Shown here in pieces: positions 34,627 to 44,481 of a stretch of DNA of 53,340 bases (the stretch's first letter is position 1; every line of letters starts with the position of its first letter). Made by a program: the position numbers and the translations under genes. The stretch is from JADJAH01 sp964615795 (lineage in GTDB: Bacteria; Bacteroidota; Ignavibacteria; Tepidaquicellales; Tepidaquicellaceae): positions 1-53,340 of the forward strand of contig CAZTQR010000016.1 of assembly GCA_964615795.1 (NCBI GenBank), in the 5' to 3' direction. Below the pieces are notes generated by a model. That model worked only from the letters and a program-made list of their open reading frames with translations. It was not told where the DNA came from and did not search any database.

Positions 34627-35438
34627 TGAACTTCTCCGAAAAGCTGGACAATGCGGTAAAGGCCAGCGGATCAAATGTGGTTGTCGGGCTTGATTCCGAT
34701 CCCGGAAAGATCCCCGCTCTGTTTCTTGATGCAGAGAATCCCGTTCTTGAATTCAACCGTGAGATAATCAGATCCACGAAAGAAATTGTTGCCGGCTATA
34801 AACTGAATGTCGCCTTCTACGAATTTCTCAGGGAGAAGGGGATCGAGGCATTGGGGGAGAGCATGAATGAAATTCCGGAAGGACTGATATCCATTTGTGA
34901 TGCGAAGCGGGGCGACCTTGACAATACAACTGAACTTTATGCCCGAACATATTTTGACACTTACGGCTTTGACTCGATAACCGTTAATGCTTACATGGGA
35001 AGCGATTCGGTTCAGCCGTTCCTGAACAGGGAAGGGAAACTGATATTCATACTTGCACTTACTTCAAACAAGAGCTCATCCGAATTCCAGAAGATTGAAA
35101 CCGGTGGCGTGAAACTTTACGAAAAGATAATTCAGGAATCGCTCAGTTGGGGCGGAGGAGGAAGAGTCGGTTATGTGTTCGGCGCCAATCATACAGATGA
35201 GATCTCAGAGTTTACCAATAAACATCCTGAAGTTCCGGTCCTGATACCCGGAATCGGCGCGCAGGGCCATGAACTCGCGCCATTGCTCAACAGCATTCAC
35301 ACAGAAAGGTTTGTGATCAATTCAAGCAGATCAATAATTTACTCCGCCCCGAAAGGATGCACACTCACTCAGTTCAGGGAGGCGGTAATTGTTTCCGCAC
35401 AGAAGCTGAATTCAGGAATCAATTCCCTCCGGAATTAA
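34626..35438 (+). CDS. pyrF: Orotidine 5'-phosphate decarboxylase (type 2)
   Basis: PyrF makes UMP from OMP, the last step of pyrimidine synthesis. The 270 residues fit the longer type 2 family. VVVGLDSDPGKIP holds the first conserved Asp, CDAKRGDLDNT is the catalytic D-K-D motif, and VNAYMGSDSVQPF and LIPGIGAQG are family motifs. I chose ATG 34626, overlapping the dcd stop; an in-frame ATG at 34611 lies inside dcd. No other pyr gene is in the window. Confidence 0.94.
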   Translation: MNFSEKLDNAVKASGSNVVVGLDSDPGKIPALFLDAENPVLEFNREIIRSTKEIVAGYKLNVAFYEFLREKGIEALGESMNEIPEGLISICDAKRGDLDNTTELYARTYFDTYGFDSITVNAYMGSDSVQPFLNREGKLIFILALTSNKSSSEFQKIETGGVKLYEKIIQESLSWGGGGRVGYVFGANHTDEISEFTNKHPEVPVLIPGIGAQGHELAPLLNSIHTERFVINSSRSIIYSAPKGCTLTQFREAVIVSAQKLNSGINSLRN

Positions 35439-35537
35439 AGGTGCATCTCAGGCAATAACCACAGCATTGCAGGTTTCAAAAACATGAAACTTAAAGCCCG
35501 CCGGGTTCGTTACTCATATCGCTAAAACACTTCTGAA

Positions 35538-38084
35538 ATGCTAAGGACACTTACAATCATAATTTTATTCATATCGTTTTATTCACATTCGTCCGCGTAT
35601 CAGGCCGCTGACTCTGTTACGGCTGAGATTTACGGAAATGTAAAGAATGACAGGGACGACTACTTGCCGAATGTGCTGGTCAGGATCTCGGGACCCGGGG
35701 GAAGTTACGACGCCATCACCAACATGCAGGGGAAGTATTCTGCTTCAGTTCCGGAAGGCAGTTACAGCATTACTGTTACGATGCCCGGTTACGATTCATA
35801 CAATTACAGGAACTTCTATGTGCGAAGCGGTGAAAAGCGTAACATTGAGATCTATCTGATAGAAAAGATAGTAAGCACCGAAGAGATACTTGTTGAGGGC
35901 ATATTCAGGCAGAGGCAGGATGACCTGAGGACAAGTGTTGTGAATATCACACCGCAATCCGTGAAGATGCTTCCCGGTGCGGTTGAGGATGTGCTGAGAT
36001 CGCTTCAGACGGTTCCCGGAGTTACGACACCGAATGACTTCACCTCCCAGCTCATAATCCGGGGCTCAGGACCTGATCAGAATCTGATTGTGATGGACGA
36101 TGTGGAAGTCTTCAATCCGTACAGATTGTACGGCCTTGTGAGCATGTTCAATCCCGAAACACTGACCGACATCACGCTCATTACGGGAGGATTCCCGGCA
36201 AGGTACGGTGACAGGCTTTCAGCCGTGCTGGATGTAATGAACAGGGAAGGAGACAAGAGCAGGTCGTTCTCATCCGTTGTGAATGCAAGCATTGCCAACG
36301 CAAACATCATATTCAACGGCAAGAACCCGTTTGATATACCCGGTTCGTGGCTTGTTTCAACAAGGCGGACATATTACGATCTCATACTCGGGCCGTTTGC
36401 AAAAAGGGCCGGACTTATTACAGATGATTCGTCATTTCCTTCATTCAGGGATCTGCAGTTCAAGTTCGCGTTCGGGCCGTTCAGCAACAGCAAGATTCTT
36501 GTGAACGGAATATTCTCAGAGGACGGAGTGGACATTGTGCCCGGAAAAGATAATGACAGGCCGGACAGCATAGCAGTGGAAGACGTTACGACAAACAACC
36601 TGCTGTCGCTTGCATGGCATTATGTGCCCGACAGCAAATTCAGCTCAAGGACTACTCTCTCATGGTATGAAAACGCAGGTGACAATGACTTTAACAGCGA
36701 AATACTTGATCCTCTGATCGACAACGAGAATTATACGCCCGAACAGCGCGACAGTCTCAGAAACATCGGGGCATTGCTCGGGCTTGAATTTGATTCGAGA
36801 TATAACTTCAGGAAATTCTCACTTTCAAACAGGAATGTGCTTCTAAGAGACAGATCGCAATTTGAGATCGGCGGAGGTGTGGATATTGTCCGGACAAACC
36901 TCGGATACAATCTTAAGATCGATGATCAGTTCAGGTCAATAATTCAGGCCTTCCCTTCGGCATCCGCATTGCTTGACAGCTTTGAACTTAAAGGCGATAA
37001 CAATGTAAGGGCAAACGTTTACGGACAGGCAATGTTCAAAGTTACCGACAAATTCTTTTTACAGCCTTCACTTCGGTTCGACTACTTTCAGATCATCCGC
37101 ACACCCTATCTTGCTCCGAGGCTGAATGTCGGATATGCATTTGATCCGATCACTACACTCCGGGCATCGGCAGGGGTTTATTACCAGTCCCCCGGGCTCG
37201 AGAAGCTTATAGACACGAGGACATTCTATGACCTCTCGAATGCTGCGGAGATCGGCCTGAAGGCGGAGAGGTCATACCATTTCATTGCCGGCATTGACAG
37301 ATGGCTGAACACCGAATGGTTCGCGAAGGCCGAAGGATATTATAAAAGATTTGAGAACCTGATTGAACAGCAGAGACTTACAGGATACAGATACGAGTTC
37401 ACGCTCAAAGATCCCACAATAACCGATCCTGCATACATAAAGGATGTCAAGAACTGGATCAGGTCATCCGAGAGACTGCCATATGATTCCATTACGACAA
37501 ACCCCATTAACACGGGATCAGGGTATGCTTACGGATTTGAACTTTCACTTGAGAAGAGGAATTCCAGCTCGAGGTCGAAAATTTCGGGATGGGCGAATTA
37601 TTCATTCTCTGTTTCAAAGCGTGAGAAGTTCGGTATAACACAGCCCTACAGGTTTGAGCAGACGCATGTTGCGAATATTGTAATGAACTACAGGGCAACC
37701 AACTGGCTTGAATTCGGTGCGAGGTGGACGTATGCAACGAACTTTCCCTTCACTCCTCCGGTGGGTGTAACGCCGAGAATAGTGGGAGATTCGATTGCGA
37801 CAAACCTTCTCACAGGCGAAGCGCTGTTCAATCTGGACTTCGGCTCAGACGAAAACCAGTACAGCACGAAGCGACCGGCATATCATCGCCTTGATTTCAG
37901 AGTTTCCGCTTATACACACTTCTGGTCAACAGACTGGACTTTCTATCTTGACGTGATAAATGTTTACAACAGGAAGAACGTACTTGGTTATGACTATTCC
38001 CTCAATTCCGACTTGTCCATCAAGCGCACAACCGTAGGTATGTTTCCGATACTTCCGAACATTGGGATCAATGCGAGGTTTTAA
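35538..38084 (+). CDS. TonB-dependent outer-membrane receptor
   Basis: An outer-membrane transporter energised by TonB. The 848 residues start with a signal peptide (LRTLTIIILFISFYSHSSA), then a carboxypeptidase-like regulatory domain at about 28-112 (VTAEIYGNVKNDRDDYLPNV to RNIEIYL), a plug domain near 125-235 (EDVLRSLQTVPGVTTPNDF, IIRGSGPDQNLIVMDDVEVF, TGGFPARYGDRLSAVLDV), and a beta-barrel with amphipathic strands ending in GINARF, whose last residue is aromatic as barrels require. No SusD partner is adjacent, so it is not a typical SusCD pair. The substrate is unknown. Confidence 0.9.
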   Translation: MLRTLTIIILFISFYSHSSAYQAADSVTAEIYGNVKNDRDDYLPNVLVRISGPGGSYDAITNMQGKYSASVPEGSYSITVTMPGYDSYNYRNFYVRSGEKRNIEIYLIEKIVSTEEILVEGIFRQRQDDLRTSVVNITPQSVKMLPGAVEDVLRSLQTVPGVTTPNDFTSQLIIRGSGPDQNLIVMDDVEVFNPYRLYGLVSMFNPETLTDITLITGGFPARYGDRLSAVLDVMNREGDKSRSFSSVVNASIANANIIFNGKNPFDIPGSWLVSTRRTYYDLILGPFAKRAGLITDDSSFPSFRDLQFKFAFGPFSNSKILVNGIFSEDGVDIVPGKDNDRPDSIAVEDVTTNNLLSLAWHYVPDSKFSSRTTLSWYENAGDNDFNSEILDPLIDNENYTPEQRDSLRNIGALLGLEFDSRYNFRKFSLSNRNVLLRDRSQFEIGGGVDIVRTNLGYNLKIDDQFRSIIQAFPSASALLDSFELKGDNNVRANVYGQAMFKVTDKFFLQPSLRFDYFQIIRTPYLAPRLNVGYAFDPITTLRASAGVYYQSPGLEKLIDTRTFYDLSNAAEIGLKAERSYHFIAGIDRWLNTEWFAKAEGYYKRFENLIEQQRLTGYRYEFTLKDPTITDPAYIKDVKNWIRSSERLPYDSITTNPINTGSGYAYGFELSLEKRNSSSRSKISGWANYSFSVSKREKFGITQPYRFEQTHVANIVMNYRATNWLEFGARWTYATNFPFTPPVGVTPRIVGDSIATNLLTGEALFNLDFGSDENQYSTKRPAYHRLDFRVSAYTHFWSTDWTFYLDVINVYNRKNVLGYDYSLNSDLSIKRTTVGMFPILPNIGINARF

Positions 38085-38355
38085 GTGAGCCTGACAACGG
38101 CTTAGATATACTTGCATCAACTATTGCCGTAAGTTCCCGGGCAGTGTTATACATTTGTCTTCGTTAGCTGAGTATTTCCCTTCCCATAAGATCACTTGAA
38201 GAAAGACTGCAACCGGGCGGAGTGTTCGGATCTGTTTCGCGCTCAATCAGGCACCCAGTCCCACACGTTTGCAGTTTCTTAAAGATTTACATTTCGATAA
38301 TTTGCCGTTCAACTTATCAAACCAACATACACACACAGGGAAAGGATAATCATTT
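38085..38355. other. Gap before thiolase
   Basis: No gene is seen. GATAATTTGCC at 38296 resembles the -7 elements found before 26387 and 47478, but its -33 region (TTTC at 38275) is weak. AAAGGAT at 38341 may be the thiolase ribosome site. Confidence 0.3.
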
Positions 38356-39564
38356 TTGAACAAGTCAGTATATATAGTTGACGGAACAAGAACTGCAGTC
38401 GGCAAGCATGCGGGCGCTCTGAAGAGCGTAAGGCCTGATGATATGGCGGCATTGCTCATAAAAGTTATTGCTGAAAGGAATCTGACCGCGAAGGGAATAC
38501 CACTGACAGAAATTGAAGACGTACTGATCGGGAACGCAAACGGAGCCGGTGAGGAGAACAGAAATGTTGCACGGATGAGCTTGCTTCTGGCAGGCCTTCC
38601 GATAGAAGTTGCCGGAGCCACTGTGAACCGGCTGTGCGGCTCGGGCATGCAGGCCGTGAGCGATGCGGCAAGGGCGGTCGCAGCGGGAGAAGGAGAGTGC
38701 TACATTGCGGGCGGAGTGGAGTCAATGACGCGTGCCCCGTTTGTAATTGCAAAGAACGAAGATCCATGGGGCAGGAAGGCGGAGATATACGACACAACTA
38801 TCGGATGGCGCTTCACGAATCCGAAGCTTGCGAAGCTTTATCATCCGTTCTCAATGGGAGAAACTGCGGAGAATGTAGCGGAAAAATACGGCATTTCGCG
38901 TGAGAGGCAGGACGATTTTGCGTACGGATCACAGATGAAGGCGAAGGATGCAATAACTGCGGGGAAGTTCCGGGACGAGATCACGCCTGTTGAGATTACT
39001 TCGAGGAAGGAGACAGTGGTGTTTGATACGGATGAGTTTCCGAGATTTGATACGACTGTTGAAAAGCTGGGCGGGCTTAAGCCCGCCTTCCGGAAAGACG
39101 GAACTGTAACAGCCGGAAATTCAAGCGGAATTAACGACGGGGCATCAATGCTTCTGATCGCTTCTGAGGATTTCTGCAAGAGCGCGGGGCTTAAGCCCCG
39201 CGCACGCATAGCCGCCACAGCCGTCGCAGGAGTTGACCCGTCACACATGGGCATCGGACCGGTTCCTGCAACCCGGAAAGCGCTTAAGCGCGCGGGTCTG
39301 AAACTCAGTGACATCGAACTGATCGAACTCAATGAGGCCTTCGCGTCGCAAAGCATAGCATGTATTGATCTTCTTGGCCTTGACCAAAGCAGGGTCAATG
39401 TCAACGGAGGCGCAATTGCTCTCGGTCATCCGCTCGGCAGCAGCGGCTCAAGACTGCTTGTGACACTTCTGCATGAAATGGAAAAGCAAAACATGAAATT
39501 GGGCCTGGCAACTATGTGCATCGGAGTCGGACAAGGTATCGCAACAATAATTGAAAAATGCTGA
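38356..39564 (+). CDS. Thiolase, PcaF/PaaJ-like acetyl-CoA acyltransferase
   Basis: A thiolase that cleaves or forms 3-oxoacyl-CoA. The 402 residues show the acyl-accepting Cys94 in NRLCGSGMQAV, GHPLGSSGSRL with the catalytic His, and CIGVGQG with the second Cys. ENRNVARMSLLLAGLP and DTTIGWRFTNP match the 3-oxoadipyl-CoA thiolase branch (PcaF/PaaJ) more than plain AtoB, yet many such enzymes serve as general acetyl-CoA acetyltransferases. The start is TTG at 38356. Fatty-acid genes and Acs elsewhere in the window would fit acetoacetyl-CoA chemistry. The gene carries three CTTAAG-centred palindromes. Confidence 0.9.
   Translation: MNKSVYIVDGTRTAVGKHAGALKSVRPDDMAALLIKVIAERNLTAKGIPLTEIEDVLIGNANGAGEENRNVARMSLLLAGLPIEVAGATVNRLCGSGMQAVSDAARAVAAGEGECYIAGGVESMTRAPFVIAKNEDPWGRKAEIYDTTIGWRFTNPKLAKLYHPFSMGETAENVAEKYGISRERQDDFAYGSQMKAKDAITAGKFRDEITPVEITSRKETVVFDTDEFPRFDTTVEKLGGLKPAFRKDGTVTAGNSSGINDGASMLLIASEDFCKSAGLKPRARIAATAVAGVDPSHMGIGPVPATRKALKRAGLKLSDIELIELNEAFASQSIACIDLLGLDQSRVNVNGGAIALGHPLGSSGSRLLVTLLHEMEKQNMKLGLATMCIGVGQGIATIIEKC
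39070..39291. repeat. Three CTTAAG-centred perfect palindromes inside the thiolase gene
   Basis: Perfect palindromes lie at 39070-39087 (18 bp), 39182-39203 (22 bp, all G/C outside the central CTTAAG except none) and 39280-39291 (12 bp). The first two encode the conserved Gly-Leu-Lys-Pro of thiolases, the third Ala-Leu-Lys-Arg, so they are native codons rather than insertions. Confidence 0.8.
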
Positions 39565-39579
39565 TCTCCTGAACTGATC

Positions 39580-40170
39580 ATGTCGTTTCCTAACCAGCTT
39601 TCATTGCTCAGACTCCTTCTTGCACCGGTTTTTCTTTACCTGTTCATATCTGAATCTGAATTCAACAGGAAACTTGCGCTTGCGGTTTTTGTGGTGGCAA
39701 TTGCCACAGACTGGTACGACGGAATTCATGCCAGGAAATACGGGCAGATCAGCAAAACAGGGATCTTCCTCGATCCCCTTGCTGACAAGTTCCTGACCTC
39801 TGCGGCATTTGCCGCATTCTACTTTCTCGGGATAATGCCGCTGTGGATGGTTGTGCTGATCGTGATCAGAGACCTGGCAATGACACTCCTCAGGTCTTAC
39901 GAGGAATACAAGGGACGAACGCTTAAGACCACCTTCTCTGCGAAGACCAAGACATTCATTCAGATGACTTACATTTTCGGAATTGTACTTCTGATAAGCC
40001 TGAAGGCATTTCTTCCCGGACACGAAGTTTCATCAGCGATTGACGGCTTCCTTGAATCTGACATTAACTATTATCTCGCACTTCTTGTAACAGTCATTAC
40101 TGTCGCAACAGGCGCGGGATATTTTATAGATCTCTTAAGAGCTCCCGGAAAATCATTTGAGAATAATTAA
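39580..40170 (+). CDS. pgsA: CDP-diacylglycerol-glycerol-3-phosphate phosphatidyltransferase
   Basis: PgsA makes phosphatidylglycerol phosphate at the inner membrane. The 196 residues hold the CDP-alcohol phosphotransferase motif DWYDGIHARKYG followed by GIFLDPLADK (D-x2-D-G-x2-A-R ... G-x3-D-x3-D), with four or so membrane helices. The next gene, pgpA, overlaps its end by 14 bases and encodes the following phosphatase step, which supports phosphatidylglycerol rather than another head group. The start is ATG 39580, 15 bases after the thiolase stop. Confidence 0.9.
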   Translation: MSFPNQLSLLRLLLAPVFLYLFISESEFNRKLALAVFVVAIATDWYDGIHARKYGQISKTGIFLDPLADKFLTSAAFAAFYFLGIMPLWMVVLIVIRDLAMTLLRSYEEYKGRTLKTTFSAKTKTFIQMTYIFGIVLLISLKAFLPGHEVSSAIDGFLESDINYYLALLVTVITVATGAGYFIDLLRAPGKSFENN

Positions 40171-40675
40171 GAAGAAGAAAATAGCGGATCCGAATGCAAG
40201 GGCATCCTTGCCGGCACTCGTTATTACAAGCTTTTTCTTCACGGGCTATTTCCCGCTCGCGAGCGGAACAATCGGTTCTCTCGCCGCACTTGCCATCTTC
40301 CTTCTCCCGGTATTGCTGCAGCCTGTAACTCTTGCTGTACTCATTCTTGCCTTTCTGATCGCTGGCATTGTCTTTTCTCCGCAGGTAATGAAAAGATACG
40401 GGGATGACCCTTCGGTGATAGTCATAGATGAAGTAGTGGGAATGTGGATCACACTGCTGATCTTTTTGATTGCCGGCAGGGCGGAACTCAGCGGCTTCTA
40501 CATCATGATCTGCTTTCTTTTGTTCAGGATGTTCGACATCATAAAGATCCAGCCGTCAAAGTACTTTGATGAAATGAAGTCTGCAGTGGGCGTAATGATG
40601 GATGATGTAGTGGCAGGCATGTATGCAGGACTGTGTGCAGTGCTGATCTCTTATACCGGACTAAATCCATTCTGA
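40157..40675 (+). CDS. pgpA: Phosphatidylglycerophosphatase A
   Basis: PgpA removes the phosphate from phosphatidylglycerol phosphate. The 172 residues include GYFPLASGTIGSLAAL, the family's N-terminal signature, GDDPSVIVIDEVVGMW with the conserved acidic residues, and FRMFDIIKIQPSKYF and MMDDVVAGMYAG. About four membrane helices are visible. The start is TTG at 40157 inside the end of pgsA, which suggests translational coupling of two consecutive pathway steps. Confidence 0.92.
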   Translation: MRIIKKKKIADPNARASLPALVITSFFFTGYFPLASGTIGSLAALAIFLLPVLLQPVTLAVLILAFLIAGIVFSPQVMKRYGDDPSVIVIDEVVGMWITLLIFLIAGRAELSGFYIMICFLLFRMFDIIKIQPSKYFDEMKSAVGVMMDDVVAGMYAGLCAVLISYTGLNPF

Positions 40676-41938
40676 ATGATAAGGACAAAAGTAATTTCCG
40701 TCGGTGACGAAATACTGATCGGACAGATAGTCAACACCAACTCTGCCTTTCTGGGGCAAAGATTCTTTGCCGCGGGTATGCCCGTTGAGCGGACCGTAGT
40801 GATAAGCGACAATGAATCAGCAATGCTGGATGAATTTTCAAACTCAGTCAAAGAATTCGATATTACTGTTATCACCGGTGGACTCGGCCCTACTCACGAT
40901 GATATCACAAAGCCGGCGCTCGTAAAATTTTTCGGCGATGAACTTGTGACAGATCAGAAAGTTCTCGGGCATGTTAAGAAATTCTTTGCCGAAAGAAAGA
41001 TCGAAATGCCTGCGGTTAATGAAGGACAGGCGCTTGTGCCGAAGAACTCAGAAGTGATCTGGAACAACAACGGCACCGCTCCGGGCATTTGGATCGAGAG
41101 CGGCGGACGGGTCTTTGTTGCGCTTCCGGGAGTGCCTTATGAAATGAAGCCGATGATTGACGAACAGGTCATTCCGAAACTGAAGAAGAAATTTTCTTCA
41201 AAGACAGGCAAAGTGTTCCTGCAGAAAACCATTCTCACTACAGGCATCGGTGAATCATCACTGTTTGAAAAGTTTGGTGATATCGAAGAACTTCTCGGAG
41301 GTTGCAAAATGGCGTTTCTGCCTTCAGCAACAGGCGTGAGGCTCAGAATAAACGCAGAGGCGGAGAATGAGCAGATGGCATCCGAAATGATAGAATCAGT
41401 TAAGAATAGGATCATTCTGCATGCAGGCGATTATGTGTTCGGTGAAGGTGAAGAAACGCTTGAACTCGTTACAGGAAGGCTTCTCCGTGAGAGAAATGCA
41501 ACGCTTTCTCTGGCGGAGTCATGCACAGGCGGAAGAATATCTTCAAAGGTTGTGAGCGTTGCAGGAAGCTCGGATTACTATCTCGGCGGTGTCTGTTCAT
41601 ATTCTAACGATGCTAAAGTGAAGATCCTCGGTGTGCAATATTCAACTATTGAAAAACACGGAGCAGTAAACATACAAACAGCCATTGAAATGGCGGCCGG
41701 CGCGAGAAAACTCTTTGGATCAGATTATGCCCTGTCAACAACAGGTATCGCAGGGCCGGCCGGAGCTACGGCAAATAAGCCGGTTGGACTGGTGTGTATC
41801 GGATTTTCCTCCGCAGACAAAGAGTATGCACTCGAATTCAGTTTCGGCAACAGAAGAGACATCAACATTGAAAGAGCTTCCCAAAGATCCCTCGAGATCC
41901 TGAGGAGGGAACTGCTTAAGATCAAAATTATATTTTAA
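40676..41938 (+). CDS. cinA: CinA-family protein (NMN deamidase type)
   Basis: The 420 residues have two domains: a molybdopterin-binding-like domain at about 1-170 (ISVGDEILIGQIVNTNS, VITGGLGPTHDD, ALPGVPYEM), and a C-terminal CinA/PncC domain at about 265-420 (LAESCTGGRIS, VSYSN-like YSNDAKVKILGV, STTGIAGPAG). Family members hydrolyse ADP-ribose and deamidate nicotinamide mononucleotide, recycling NAD. It starts with ATG directly after the pgpA stop and is the last gene of this run. Confidence 0.9.
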   Translation: MIRTKVISVGDEILIGQIVNTNSAFLGQRFFAAGMPVERTVVISDNESAMLDEFSNSVKEFDITVITGGLGPTHDDITKPALVKFFGDELVTDQKVLGHVKKFFAERKIEMPAVNEGQALVPKNSEVIWNNNGTAPGIWIESGGRVFVALPGVPYEMKPMIDEQVIPKLKKKFSSKTGKVFLQKTILTTGIGESSLFEKFGDIEELLGGCKMAFLPSATGVRLRINAEAENEQMASEMIESVKNRIILHAGDYVFGEGEETLELVTGRLLRERNATLSLAESCTGGRISSKVVSVAGSSDYYLGGVCSYSNDAKVKILGVQYSTIEKHGAVNIQTAIEMAAGARKLFGSDYALSTTGIAGPAGATANKPVGLVCIGFSSADKEYALEFSFGNRRDINIERASQRSLEILRRELLKIKIIF

Positions 41939-42000
41939 ATTCACATTTATTTGCATAACTTCCACACAAAATTTTCCTAATAAATCCAACCGAAGCTCTA

Positions 42001-43959
42001 ATGAAGAAACTTCTTGTTTACTTTTTATTGGTAATTGTCGTGGCTGTGATCTACTTCAATTCCCCTGAAAAGACCGAAGCAACTTACCAGGATGATCCGC
42101 TAAGCGACAGTAATCCGGTGTTTGCAACAGACGGAAATCCGTATCTTACTTCACCTGTGGCCGTTGTAACAATTGACGATTATGATAACTTTGATCTTGG
42201 AGTTGATTTTGCTGAATGCCACATTTCTGAAAATCCGAGAGTGCCCGGGCAGTATTTCCTGGCGTACAACATTAACGGAACATACTACACGCTTAACGGA
42301 ATTGACTGGCAACGCAATAACCCTACTTTTCCGAATTCGGCCGGTGACCCTGTGACGGCATACGACAGTCTCGGCAAACTGTATTATGATAACATGAAGA
42401 GTCCGATAACCGGTACATGGGTTGTTAATTCAACTGACGGTGGTGTATCATGGTCATCTGCAGTAACTGCAAATATCGGTAACGATAAGAACTGGATAGC
42501 CGCTGACCAAACCAACGGTCCTTATTCAAACTACATATATGGCGCTATGACACCGGGTAATGTTGTAAGAAGCACTGACCGTGGCGCTACATTCACACAA
42601 GTCTTCTCTTCCAGCAACACTCTTCCGGGCAATATGACAGCAGTAGGCGCATGGGGAAATGTTCAGGGCGGCGCAGCTTATTTTGTAAAGAGTACGGGGT
42701 CGGCTTTTAATGCAGTTTACACTTTCTTCCAGTCAACAGACGGAGGCACAACATGGAACCAAATGTCTGCGCAGTCTTATGCCAATACAGTCGGAACTCA
42801 GGTTGGAGGAAGGAATTCTGTCCAAAATATGAGAACAAGGCCATATCCGTTTATTGGTGCGGATAACAGCAACGGGCCATACAGAGGCAGGCTGTATCTT
42901 GTTTATGCATCAAACAGCCCGGCCGGTAACGGTAACAAGCCTGATGTATTTTGCAGATATTCAACCGATGGCGGCGCAAACTGGTCAACCGAAGTTACTG
43001 TGAACGATGATGCAAATACTGCAAGCAATAACCAGTGGCATCCTGCTATGTGGGTTGATAAGGAAACAGGCAGGCTTTATGTGCAATGGATGGATACACG
43101 TGATTGCCCAACCAGCGACAGCGCTTTGATCTATGCAACATATTCGACAAACGGGGGACAGTCATTTGTTCAGAACCAAATGGTTTCGAACAAGAAGTTC
43201 AGGATAAACTGCACGCAATGCAATGGAGGAGCCCCGGCATATCTTGGAGACTACAATTCAATAGTTTCCAATAAGAAGACTTCAATGGTTGCATGGGCAG
43301 ATTTCAGGAATAATAACTTCGGAAGCTACACTGCTTACTTCCCGGATTTTGCGCTCAGGACAAGTACTTCAAGCATAAGCATTAACAGCTCCAATTTCAC
43401 AACTTTCAGAGCGGTTGTGCCGTCTGTGAAGCTTTACACTGACACAGTTGTGTTCTCTGCCACGGTTACACCTGCTCCTGCCAGCGGATCGCTGACAGCT
43501 GTTTTCCCGAATGGCAACATTCTAAGGAATTATCCCGATTCACTTTTAGTGAGGATCAATGCAGCTCCCGGAACTACATCGGGCAATTACACGGTAACTT
43601 TGCTGGCAAAGGGCCCGAACGGAACACCGGTTCACAGAAGGACCGTTGCTCTGAATGTCGGACTTGTAGGAGTTTCGAATGTCAGCGGAACGCCTGATGA
43701 GTTCTCGCTTTCACAAAATTTCCCGAATCCGTTCAATCCTGCAACAATGATCGAGTATTCACTTAAGGCAAGAACAGACGTGAGGATAAGCGTTTATGAC
43801 GCTATGGGAAGGCTCGTATCATCCATCAACAAGGGCACGCAGGATGCAGGAAGCCACAATGTCGAATTCAACGGCTCTGCACTCTCATCGGGTGTTTATT
43901 ACTACAAGCTGGAAACTCCGATGTTTACTGACACTAAGAAAATGCTCCTGATTAAGTAA
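42001..43959 (+). CDS. Secreted BNR-repeat (sialidase-like) protein with T9SS domain
   Basis: A 652-residue exported protein. The N-terminus MKKLLVYFLLVIVVAVIYFN is a signal peptide. The body (about 50-460) looks like a sialidase-type beta-propeller with repeated Asp-boxes: STDGGVSW, STDRGATF, STDGGTTW, STDGGANW and STNGGQSF. The catalytic Arg triad of true sialidases could not be confirmed, so it may be a non-enzymatic propeller. Residues about 570-652 are a T9SS type A domain (LSQNFPNPFNPATMIEY to KKMLLIK). It is followed by a terminator. Upstream AT-rich DNA at 41940-42000 probably holds its promoter. Confidence 0.83.
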   Translation: MKKLLVYFLLVIVVAVIYFNSPEKTEATYQDDPLSDSNPVFATDGNPYLTSPVAVVTIDDYDNFDLGVDFAECHISENPRVPGQYFLAYNINGTYYTLNGIDWQRNNPTFPNSAGDPVTAYDSLGKLYYDNMKSPITGTWVVNSTDGGVSWSSAVTANIGNDKNWIAADQTNGPYSNYIYGAMTPGNVVRSTDRGATFTQVFSSSNTLPGNMTAVGAWGNVQGGAAYFVKSTGSAFNAVYTFFQSTDGGTTWNQMSAQSYANTVGTQVGGRNSVQNMRTRPYPFIGADNSNGPYRGRLYLVYASNSPAGNGNKPDVFCRYSTDGGANWSTEVTVNDDANTASNNQWHPAMWVDKETGRLYVQWMDTRDCPTSDSALIYATYSTNGGQSFVQNQMVSNKKFRINCTQCNGGAPAYLGDYNSIVSNKKTSMVAWADFRNNNFGSYTAYFPDFALRTSTSSISINSSNFTTFRAVVPSVKLYTDTVVFSATVTPAPASGSLTAVFPNGNILRNYPDSLLVRINAAPGTTSGNYTVTLLAKGPNGTPVHRRTVALNVGLVGVSNVSGTPDEFSLSQNFPNPFNPATMIEYSLKARTDVRISVYDAMGRLVSSINKGTQDAGSHNVEFNGSALSSGVYYYKLETPMFTDTKKMLLIK

Positions 43960-43987
43960 CGGTAAGACACTTCTGATATAGATCACC

Positions 43988-44019
43988 AAAGGGGCCGGCT
44001 GTTCAATCCGGCCTCTTTT
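43988..44019 (+). terminator. Rho-independent terminator
   Basis: AAAGGGGCCGG (43988-43998) pairs with CCGGCCTCTTT (44008-44018, one G-U) across a 9-base loop, followed by TGCTTT. It ends the BNR-protein gene and precedes the start at 44038 by 19 bases. Confidence 0.85.
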
Positions 44020-44037
44020 GCTTTAACTAAGCAGAAT

Positions 44038-44481
44038 ATGAGCCTTGTAAAGGAAATATACGATGTTACCAAGGACCTCGCCGGCAACAAGATTGCTCTT
44101 AACAAGATACGGAGAGCCCTGCTGACTGAGGTGAAGCTTAACGACAAATTTCTGTGGGACGTCTCCGATCCTGAAAATAGGCCCGGCAAGGAAAGACTGA
44201 TCCAGATGATAGGCAATCTTGATGTGACGGAAATGAAAGCCGCGATCACTTGCGGTTTGCCGTTCGAGCTTATCTCCAGCCGGAAAGTTGACCTCGATAT
44301 GCTCAAGAACATTGATCATGTCAAAGCGTTTGATGCAGACCTTGAGACCGTGCTCGAAAAGACTTACCTTAAGATCGCCTATCTCAAAAAGGATTTTAAC
44401 TCCGAAAGCCTCAACCTCTACGTGAGGATGAGAAATATTTACAATTACAACAAACTTCTAAGCAGACTTTTGACAAAATGA
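44038..44481 (+). CDS. Hypothetical helical protein
   Basis: Not recognised. The 147 residues are mostly helical and charged (KEIYDVTKDLAGNKIALNKI, DLETVLEKTYLKIAYLKKDF), without signal peptide or membrane helix. Its stop overlaps the start of the dehydrogenase at 44478 (ATGA), so the two are co-translated and perhaps work together. The frame is intact and codon use matches neighbours, so it is likely real. Confidence 0.65.
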   Translation: MSLVKEIYDVTKDLAGNKIALNKIRRALLTEVKLNDKFLWDVSDPENRPGKERLIQMIGNLDVTEMKAAITCGLPFELISSRKVDLDMLKNIDHVKAFDADLETVLEKTYLKIAYLKKDFNSESLNLYVRMRNIYNYNKLLSRLLTK

